The notes beneath the pieces were generated by a model, which saw nothing but the letters and a program-made list of their open reading frames with translations, was not told the origin of the DNA and made no database searches. Below are positions 57,015 to 64,000 of a stretch of 64,000 nt of DNA, piece by piece (the stretch's first letter is position 1; the number at the start of each line of letters is the position of its first letter). A program made the position numbers and the translations under genes. The stretch is from Dendrocalamus latiflorus (lineage: Eukaryota > Streptophyta > Magnoliopsida > Poales > Poaceae): the NCBI GenBank assembly GCA_017311315.1, contig CM029644.1:29655606-29719605 (forward strand). Reading direction: 5' to 3'.

Positions 57015-57160
57015 AGATGGATGCTTTGCGCAGACACAAGACAAAAGCGCTCAGCTTTACTCGGTGAGATGACAACACATGCCAGCTTTATGCAGTGATA
57101 TGACAAATCGGGGCAGCTTTGCTCAGTTAGATGACAACACATGCCAGCTAAACTGCCTAC
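57015..57160. repeat. ~33-bp tandem repeat cluster 1, upstream of GRF gene A
   Basis: Units of the form CAGCTTTGCTCAGTGANATG followed by ACAAAACNNG. Four units here, e.g. CAGCTTTACTCGGTGAGATG. Confidence 0.8.
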
Positions 57161-57172
57161 ATAAAGACTACG

Positions 57173-57370
57173 ATCTGAAAAGCCTTCATACGAACATTTA
57201 TTGCTACTCTGAAAAGCCTACATAGGAACATTTATTGCTACTCTGAAAAGCCTATCGCTACAGAAACCAACAAAATAGGGGCGTAGGCTGTAGCCTTTAC
57301 AGTGAGTGTTCACGTCATAGGCATGTATCCTTTCCAATGAGTTTTCACGTCATAGGATGCAGCGGAGCCA
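57173..57370. repeat. Second short repeat and duplicated block
   Basis: TCTGAAAAGCC followed by ACATTTATTGCTAC occurs two to three times (57173-57260). GTTTTCACGTCATAGG-type blocks occur twice near 57305 and 57340. They are inside the MULE, with no coding sequence. Confidence 0.6.
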
Positions 57371-57701
57371 TCTTCAAGGCGCGATAAAAAGGGGAAACAA
57401 CCACGCTACACCCAGTAGACAAAATGTTACGAGCAGTTGGGTGGGTTAGTCGCATATCATCCGTACAAAAAATTCCATAAAAAATTACCAACATATACGA
57501 GGAGAAGGCATCAGGCAAAGACAACACGAACAACTCATACATTTCACGTACATGACATGTAGCAAGTAGTACAACCACCAACACAGCAACGAACACAAGA
57601 ACTAAAATACAACACAACCGTACATAAAACATTACCACTCTAGTACATTGCGACAAGATAGCATAAAACATTGCGAACATACACGAGGATAACCTCCAGC
57701 A

Positions 57702-58107
57702 CTACAACTTGAGGATAACAATAAACACAAGAAACAAAATAGCACACAACATTAAATTTATCTTCCACTCTAGTCTGTCGAAACGATGCTGCATCCCGAC
57801 GGGGTCGCAACCCCCCACGACAACTCTCTCACGGCGAACACTGTCATTCCTATTTCCCATTTCATCCTCCCACACCCAGAATCGGCAACCACCATGAGCT
57901 TCCTGCGATTCCATGACAAGAAGATTTTTAAACATACCACCACGATTTGAATGAACCCGAAACAATATGACTCACCGAGTGATTGGGGCACTTGTAGTAG
58001 TGTCGCCCGGGATTCTTGGCCGTCTGTGATGTCCTACGTCTAACCACCAAGTTGCAATTTGGGCACATCACCGTGGGTGCCCATGAAGACGTGCTGAGCT
58101 GACTCAT
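57702..58107 (-). CDS. GRF zinc-finger protein B of the MULE (110 aa, C-terminal membrane anchor)
   Basis: Two exons, 58107-57976 and 57902-57702, across a 73-bp GT-AG intron in phase 0. The GRF finger is the clearest of the three: C15-x2-C18 in VMCPNCNLVV, then RRRTSQTAKNPGRHYYKC with C40, and after the intron GGCRFWVWEDE with C50. A short linker follows, then a hydrophobic segment INLMLCAILFLVFIVILKL at the very C-terminus (about 92-110) that would make a tail anchor. This layout matches the many small, unstudied plant GRF proteins with a terminal transmembrane helix. The finger would face the cytosol or nucleoplasm. Cluster 2 of the ~33-bp repeat lies upstream. Confidence 0.88.
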
Positions 58108-58284
58108 TGCCTAGTCTGGGGGAGTGAGCACGAAATAAAACTACACAGATTGTGAACAACTTACTCAGGAGGTGACTGATAACATGGCCAGGGAGTATGT
58201 GAGGGATGGCTCCGTTTTATAGGCTGTGTGGGGGTAGCCTCACGCACAAAGACCACAGACAACACAAATCTTGACCCCACACCA

Positions 58285-58440
58285 TGCTCAGTGAGGAGAC
58301 AAAACATGCCAGCTTTTGAGGTGACCTCACAAAAAGGGCCAGCTTTGCTCAATGACATGACAAAAGAGGTCAGCTTTTCCTCAGTGATTAGACAAAACAG
58401 GTCAGCTTTTGCTCAGTGACTAGACAAAACGGGCTGCTGT
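58285..58440. repeat. ~33-bp tandem repeat cluster 2, upstream of GRF gene B
   Basis: Four to five units, such as CCAGCTTTGCTCAATGACATG with ACAAAAG, and GTCAGCTTTTGCTCAGTGAC with AGACAAAAC. Confidence 0.8.
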
Positions 58441-58985
58441 TGAGCTACCGCCTACCGAGCTGCTTGATGACTCTGGCTAGGCCATTACGACATATACATA
58501 GTAGGCTAATACTTTAACTTGGAAGAATGACGTGTGGTACAATTTTCTACGTACACGTAAGAGAGTGAATGCACAAATTCCTGCAGGTCTTCAGGGGACG
58601 AGCCTATCTCATCAATTATCCATTTTCAGTCCCTGAGCTAGTGTCAAAGACAATAAGTCATTCCCTGAAAGTCCCAAGTGCAATGATACACATCACATTC
58701 AAAAGGCATTACATAAGAAAGCATAAAATGCATACCGGGACAGATGTACATAATATTGACAATGAAATAAATTTTAATATTGGATCAAATAACACCTCTT
58801 ACCGAATGAGGCCATCATCTTCGGTTCCCCGTGGCTTGAATAAGGAGGACATCATTTCTAGCTTGGGTGACTGAGTGTGCACTGATGCTCTGTATTTAGA
58901 GATAAGAGGCCATTGGCGAGAGCTAAACACCTAAACAATGCCAAAAGGCATGAGTATAGCCAATTCGTGATTACTAAAGAGAGCA
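58441..58985. other. No gene recognised inside the MULE
   Basis: One open frame of about 100 codons (58569-58874) has no conserved motif and may be chance. Confidence 0.4.
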
Positions 58986-59410
58986 GTTGTCCTCCGTGGG
59001 ATGCCAAAATATGCCAGCTTTGGGCAGTGACATTACTAAAGAGAGCAGTTGTCCTCAGTCAAATGACAAAAAGAGGCAAGCTTTGCTCAGTGAGATGACA
59101 ATACATGGCAGCTGTGGTCACAGACATGACAAAACGAGGCAGCTTTGCTCAGGGAGATGACAACACATGCCAGCTTTGCGCAGTGACATGATAAAACGGG
59201 GCAGCTTTGCTCAGTGATATGACAAAAGAGGTCAGCTTTGCTCAGTGGGATGACAAAAGATGCCAGCTTTGGGCAGGGACAGTACTAAAGAGGGCAGCTG
59301 TGCTCAGTGACAAGACAACAAGAGGTCAGCTTTGCTCAGTGGGATGACAAAAGATGCCAGCTTTGGGCAGTGACATGAGAAAACGGGGGCCTTTTTCAGT
59401 GATATCGCAG
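58986..59410. repeat. ~33-bp tandem repeat cluster 3, upstream of GRF gene C
   Basis: About a dozen units in tandem, e.g. GGCAGCTTTGCTCAGTGATATG with ACAAAAGAGG, ending about 160 bp before the GRF C start codon. Confidence 0.85.
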
Positions 59411-59567
59411 CACTCCCATCTTTACTCACTGCTACGACCACGCGGACCATCTTTACACGTACGAGTAGAGACAAAACGGCCCCTATAAATTGGTATGCAT
59501 TCCATTTCCCAGCGAACATTGCACATCCAAACCCCATACTACATCGCGCTTCCCTCACCCAACCGGG

Positions 59568-60360
59568 ATGGACAAAGGCAAGAAGAAGCAATGGGACAAG
59601 ATGGTGAAGGATTGGGAGGAGACCCGTGACATAGCACGGTCAGCTGCAGCCCGCGATGCCGCCCGCGATGAGAAAATAAGGGCGATACAGGCCCGGGTAG
59701 AACAAGCCCATCGTGCTACGATGAAAGGTCCCCCCCCAGAGCTCCCGCGTAGCAACAACCCCATCCCGGACGTCCCCACCGAGCGTTCGCCACAACTACC
59801 ACCTGAGGGGGAGACACCTCCCCTTTGTTGGTGCGGGGACGTGTGCAAGTTCTTCAAGTCTAAGCACCGCATCAGTCTAGGTATGCGGTACTGGGGTTGC
59901 GCAAACTACTCCAGTGACTACCCCAACCGCCGTTTTGACACCGCAACCTATCGGCAGCCGGTAACGACCACATGCACCATTTTCCCCTACCTTTTCTCCT
60001 TCACAACACGCACTAACAATATCTCTCTTTTATTTACAGTCTCCGGAGCCCCTATGTGCCTACCGCAAATGGATCGATCTTGAGATCCACCCTCAGGACC
60101 AATGGACCCTCGACTTCGAGGAGTGGAATGTCACAAAGGAGAAGGAGTTGCTGGAGGAGGAGCGCCGCAAGCACGAGCACACCCTGCGTATACAGCGCGA
60201 GACGCAAGCTCATCTTGAAGCGTGCACGCGTAGGGAGCGGGAGGCTCGCGAGATGGAGCGCGAGAGAAAGAGGGAAATTGCGGCTAAGGCAAAAGAGGCC
60301 GCGGAGGAGTTCAACGCCGAGCGGGCAAGGAAGGGAAAGTGGCCCCGGTCCACACAGTAG
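59568..60360 (+). CDS. GRF zinc-finger protein C of the MULE (237 aa, coiled coil)
   Basis: Two exons, 59568-59960 and 60040-60360, across a 79-bp GT-AG intron in phase 0. The ATG at 59568 (MDKGKKKQWDKM) is preferred over an in-frame ATG at 59490 because the sequence between is not protein-like. Residues 1-55 form a charged helix. After a Pro-rich linker comes the finger: LCWCGDVCKFF with C87, C89 and C93, GMRYWGC with C111, and after the intron PEPLCAYRKWID with C137. A long Arg/Glu/Lys coiled coil (about 160-230) ends KGKWPRSTQ. It is the counterpart of the partial gene at 91-387. The coiled coil suggests oligomerisation. Its finger is the most divergent of the three. Confidence 0.87.
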
Positions 60361-60539
60361 GTCGTACGAGCAGTTGGGTGGGTTAGTCGCAATCATGCTA
60401 TATGTTATGCATGTAATAAAAATCTACGCGGCATGTTACTCCCAACTGTATTATGAAGTTTAATATCTCGTATTTTGCATTCCATGATTCACGTAGCACC
60501 TCATTTAACAATATTAACATAGCGGTCCTCACCTTCAAA

Positions 60540-61085
60540 ATATCACTTACCACTTTATGTATGGACCGTTCTACGGTCAATCTTTCCTAAAAAAAATTTA
60601 CCAAAAGTTTTTATGCATCTACAACTTACAATGAACATAATCTTTTATTACAACTTTATCTGATTTTTATCCAGTTTATAACTACAAAATTGCCAAAACT
60701 GAAAACAATCACGGAGATTGCAAACCCTAAAAACAGACCAAACCCTAAAATTCACTTACCACTTTATGTATCGACCGTTCTACGGTCAATCGTTCCTAAA
60801 AAAATTTACCAAATATTTTTATGCATCTACAACTTACATTGAACATAAACTTCTATTGCAACTTTATCTGATTTTTACGCAGTTCGTGTATAACTACAAA
60901 ATTAACAAAACATACAAACATCACTTACCACTTTATATATCGATCGTTCTACGCACAATCGTTCCTAAAAAAATTTGGGTAAAATTTTTTATGCATCTAC
61001 AACATATAATCAACATAAACTTGTTTTACAATTTTTGCAAATTTTTTTCTGATTCACAACTACAAAATTAACAAAACTTATAATC
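60540..61085. repeat. Three ~170-200-bp direct repeats inside the MULE
   Basis: Each unit begins ATCACTTACCACTTTATGTA, then a palindrome-like GACCGTTCTACGGTC, then TTCCTAAAAAAATTT and TTTTTATGCATCTACAAC, then TGAACATAA. Units start at about 60542, 60751 and 60922. The third copy has lost the palindrome. Confidence 0.85.
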
Positions 61086-61469
61086 ATACGTGTTCAATAT
61101 CACTTTCCTTCATTTCCTTCAATTGTTCATATCACATTTGTGCTCAAAAAATTTTTCTTTAAATTACTTCCAATAAAACAACATACCATGATCGAAATTT
61201 GTTATTGTCAGTTCAACACATTTTTCACGGTCAGCAATATATGAAAATCACAAATACGCTAATCGTTACTTCACACAAATTTCTTTCGTACTCTACGAAA
61301 CAATATTTTAAATTTTCAAATTTGCACAAAAAATTACAAAAGCAGTACAGTGGACTCCACTTCAAATTCATATTTTTCCACTCATTTTATATATACAAAT
61401 AAATTTTTTAAATAATAACTTTATATATGTATAAATATATATACACAGTCAATACAAATTTTGTCGGTC

Positions 61470-61843
61470 GGCTGCACAGGACGCGCGGTCGGGCGTCAAG
61501 ACGCGCGCTCGGGCGGGGCAGCCGGGCAAACGCGCGCTCGCGGTGGCACACGCGCGGTCGGGGCGTCAGACGCGCGGTCGGCGGGGAGACGCGCGGTCGG
61601 CGGGGCGGGACGCGCGGTCGGCGGGGCGGGACGCGCGCTCGGGCGAGGGACGCGCGCTGGCGGGGCGGTCGCGCGCTCCAGCGCCGCGCCAGGGCGGTCG
61701 TGCGGTCCCCGACCGCACGACCGGGCGACGTGGCGGCAGCGGAGCGACGCGCGGTGAGGAGGGGTATAGATTTGGAATTTATTTCAGAAGGGGGCCAAAA
61801 ATGGAAATTGAATTGTTTAGGGGTCCAACAGTGTCCAAATTTC
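61470..61843 (-). repeat. MULE right terminal inverted repeat with CGCGCG-rich subterminal array
   Basis: Inverted copy of 49487-49810, identical over the outer ~245 bp, then a longer array of GACGCGCGGTCGGCGGGGC-type units of about 17-20 bp. Confidence 0.88.
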
Positions 61844-61852
61844 TGTTTTGCA
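61844..61852. repeat. 9-bp target-site duplication, right
   Basis: TGTTTTGCA, same as 49478-49486. Confidence 0.92.
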
Positions 61853-62459
61853 CACCAGGGATCCGTGAGGCGACAAGATGACTCGGTCGGACACTAAGGC
61901 CGCTCCTCTTTCCCTGACGATGGAACAACTGGTGAAGCATTGGATGATGATGCCCGCCGCATATGGACGGATGATCAAAGTTTGATGCTTCGTTCATGCC
62001 TTGTCGGTTTCTCTTTTCATGGTGAAGAAGGGCATGCATTATATGATTTGCCATTGACAGATGAGAGCACGACCATAGTACAGTGTCCAGGCCTTGTAAT
62101 TTCGTATTCGTTTTCGAAGTAATGAAATTGAGTTCAGGTGGGCTACTTGCCCACCGTTAACGCCTCAAAAAAAAAGTGTACAGGCCATGGTTAAGAAAAT
62201 AAGATCTCTGTGCGACTGTGCATGACTCGGCCATGATAGAGCTAATCTGTGCGATCTTTTGTCCTGTGCAATTGAGCAGGCAGAAGAAGAAGACTACTTG
62301 ATCATGATGACAAACTGGTAGGTCAGGTCTTGTCCATCTGCAGCCGGACGTGTTAGATAGATTACTGACAGATAATACTCCGCCAAATCGGTTACCTAGT
62401 CCAATTCCGCGGTTGTTTCAAATATACAACATCAATTTAATTTGAAAGGCTAAAATGAG
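61853..62459. other. No gene seen
   Basis: Host flank right of the MULE. A 60-codon open frame at 61940 has no conserved motif. Confidence 0.4.
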
Positions 62460-62466
62460 AACAAAT

Positions 62467-62895
62467 GCAAATTCTTTGTCTGGAGGCTTGTCCAAAACAT
62501 GATCCTTATGGCGAATGACCTAGCCCTCCAAGAATGGCCCCACCAACAAACTTGCACCCTATGACATTCACATCAAAAAATCGGTGTTCATCTTTGCCTC
62601 CACTGCCCCTTTATGGCTGAGGTGTGGGCTCAGGTCCTTGCTTTCACTAACAGTGATATGCTCCAACAAGTTAAACCTACAAACTTCGCATCCATTCTAG
62701 ACTAGTGGCAGCATGCTTCAAACACTCTTCCAACAGAACAGAGAAGGGATTTCAACGGCCTAACCATTTACACTATGTGTAATATCTAGAAAGAAAGGAA
62801 TAGACGAGTGTTCCAAAATAAATCCGACCTTATACAGCAGGTGGCAAACAGAGCAATAGAGGACATCCAGAGAAGAAATAAAGCATTCCGCTAGA
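62467..62895 (+). pseudogene. LINE ORF2 C-terminal fragment (zf-RVT region)
   Basis: One frame reads KFFVWRLVQNMILMANDLAL, then HLCLHCPFMAEVWAQV and KERNRRVFQNKSD, the hallmark end of plant LINE RT proteins. Three in-frame stops interrupt it (after TCTL, after ILD and after MCNI). It differs from the LINE at 47492. Confidence 0.8.
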
Positions 62896-63340
62896 GTTGG
62901 TATCCTAGTGGTTTTTGTGTTTTTGTTAGAGCTCACTCCTTCTAGTGTTTTCTGTTAGAACTCACTCCTTACGTAATATATTAGGCTTGGCCCCTTTCTT
63001 CCTTTTTCTCTTGAGCTCACGACACGTATTATCCCGTCATGTAAGCCGATGCCACGGCACGGTCTTGCAGTATACTTTTATTCTCTTTTCCTCTAAATCG
63101 AATGGCATAGCTCTACCCTCTTTTCTTTTCTTTTTTTAAAAAGCCTTCGTATGAAACCAAACGGTAGGTTTACAAGCCTTGGCAGCGCAACTACGTGCGA
63201 AATCCGGCGCCTTTTCAGTAGTTGCGCCGGATCATGCGCGCAAGTTGCTTCAAGAATGCCTTAACGCAATAACACCGACTGCACCAAGCCCGGCCTTCCT
63301 TACTGCTGCGTCCATACATGCAACAAACCGGCTAAGCCGC
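62896..63340. other. No gene seen
   Basis: May include the LINE's 3' region at first; no poly(A) tail or duplication recognised. Confidence 0.4.
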
Positions 63341-63343
63341 TAA

Positions 63344-63943
63344 GGCCCCATTTGGCACAGCTCTATCACCGACTTCTGGAGCTGTTTAGAGCCGTTTTGT
63401 GCCAAACGGGGTAAAACAAAATAGCTCCACCCAAGGAGTCCCTTAAAACCTGCTGAGACAAAAGATATGTACGAGATGGAGCTGAAAAAAGTAACTCCAC
63501 CCGGCTCCATCCGCAGGCCCGCATGCCCGCATGCCACTGCCCTTGTACTTTCGTGAATTTACGCGATCTGCCCTTGTACATGTGATGTTTGCATTATATC
63601 ATGACTTTGCACATGCATATTTGTTTTAACGGGTCATTCCTATGAAAAAAACGCATTAAATATTGGTTGCTAATACTTTGTGTTATTTTAATTTTTTTTT
63701 GAATTCAAATTTACTCGGATGAAAAATCATGTAGAAATATACAGCTCTTGATGTTACTACAAGCCAAATAGACATGGGTATATTGGACAATTAACATCTC
63801 TCAACCATGCATGATAAAACAGCTGGAGCTGTTTTGCCAAACAGTCTACCAAAACAGCTCCAGCTCCACCGGTAGAGCTGTTCGTGGAGCTGAAGTCAAA
63901 AAAACAACTCCACTTGTGAAGTAGAGCCGTGCCAAACGGGGCC
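63344..63943. repeat. Tourist/PIF-type element, 600 bp, TAA duplication
   Basis: Ends GGCCCCATTTGGCACAGCTC and GAGCCGTGCCAAACGGGGCC are inverted repeats with two or three mismatches. TAA flanks both sides (63341-63343 and 63944-63946). The interior repeats AGCTCCA/TGGAGCT motifs in both orientations. No transposase. Confidence 0.82.
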
Positions 63944-64000
63944 TAACTTTTCCCCCTCCACTCCGCACCGCGCGTAGTGTTCTTTACATACGGCCCGGCC

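Larger units (their letters stand above)
49487..61843 (+). mobile_element. Complete Mutator-like element (MULE), 12,357 bp, five genes
   Basis: Terminal inverted repeats start GAAATTTGGACAC at both ends and read identically over about 245 bp (49487-49731 against 61599-61843). Directly outside, TGTTTTGCA is present on both sides (49478-49486 and 61844-61852), a perfect 9-bp duplication as made by MULEs. Gene order: MURA (+), PMD protein (+), GRF protein A (-), GRF protein B (-), GRF protein C (+). All five open frames are intact as far as I can read, so the element looks young and potentially autonomous. Maize MuDR has only mudrA and mudrB; here PMD and GRF zinc-finger genes take the accessory places. 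Confidence 0.92.

Noticed and set aside
58569..58874. Sixth gene in the MULE (101 codons)
   Set aside because: No conserved motif, AT-rich codon use unlike the other five genes.
58986..59410. CRISPR-like array
   Set aside because: Units are directly tandem without spacers, in a plant MULE.
61427..61897. 156-codon Arg/Gly-rich frame at the MULE right end
   Set aside because: It is the inverted-repeat array translated; no gene structure.

Overview
The window is nuclear DNA of a grass. The evidence is GC-rich, largely intronless plant genes (F-box, ATL-type RING-H2, dirigent), a 15-exon mitochondrial-type alanine aminotransferase with GT-AG introns, and a dense load of grass-type transposons (MULEs, hAT, Tourist-like MITEs, copia, LINEs, Helitron). 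I cannot name the species.

Layout. 1-4950: a decayed Mutator-like element (MULE), cut by the window start, with the C-terminal exon of a GRF-zinc-finger gene, a PMD-gene remnant and a broken MURA transposase. 5260-11476: two dirigent genes, one behind a very long TA repeat and one rearranged inside, separated by a 2.3-kb copia-like retrotransposon that lost gag, protease, RT and RNase H. 11.5-26.9 kb: gene-poor, with MITEs, a long-inverted-repeat element carrying a relic of a MULE accessory gene, a LINE tail, and a hAT-type element that carries an ERF/AP2 gene fragment. 27.2-28.5 kb: an F-box gene. 29.7-30.3 kb: nested Tourist-like MITEs. 33.1-37.6 kb: alanine aminotransferase, minus strand. 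42.6-43.4 kb: ATL-type RING-H2 ubiquitin ligase, minus strand. 44.5-49.0 kb: a perfect 95-bp duplication, a small Helitron, MITEs, a 5'-truncated LINE with a 16-bp target duplication, and a tandem repeat. 49,487-61,843: a complete 12.36-kb MULE. 62.4-64 kb: a LINE fragment and a 600-bp Tourist-like element.

The MULE at 49.5-61.8 kb is the most notable object. It has a perfect 9-bp target duplication and terminal inverted repeats that read identically for about 245 bp. Five reading frames look intact: MURA transposase (887 aa), a plant mobile domain (PMD) protein (400 aa), and three mutually divergent proteins with GRF-type zinc fingers, each with one intron inside or beside the finger. A ~33-bp tandem repeat lies upstream of each of the three GRF genes and was not seen near MURA or PMD. 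The broken element at the window start has the same MURA-then-PMD order on one strand, a GRF gene related to the third one, and a similar terminus. The relic near 14.4 kb preserves the Cys-rich tail of the first GRF protein. Together they suggest a MULE family whose accessory set is PMD plus several GRF zinc-finger proteins. That the GRF proteins help transposition is inference.
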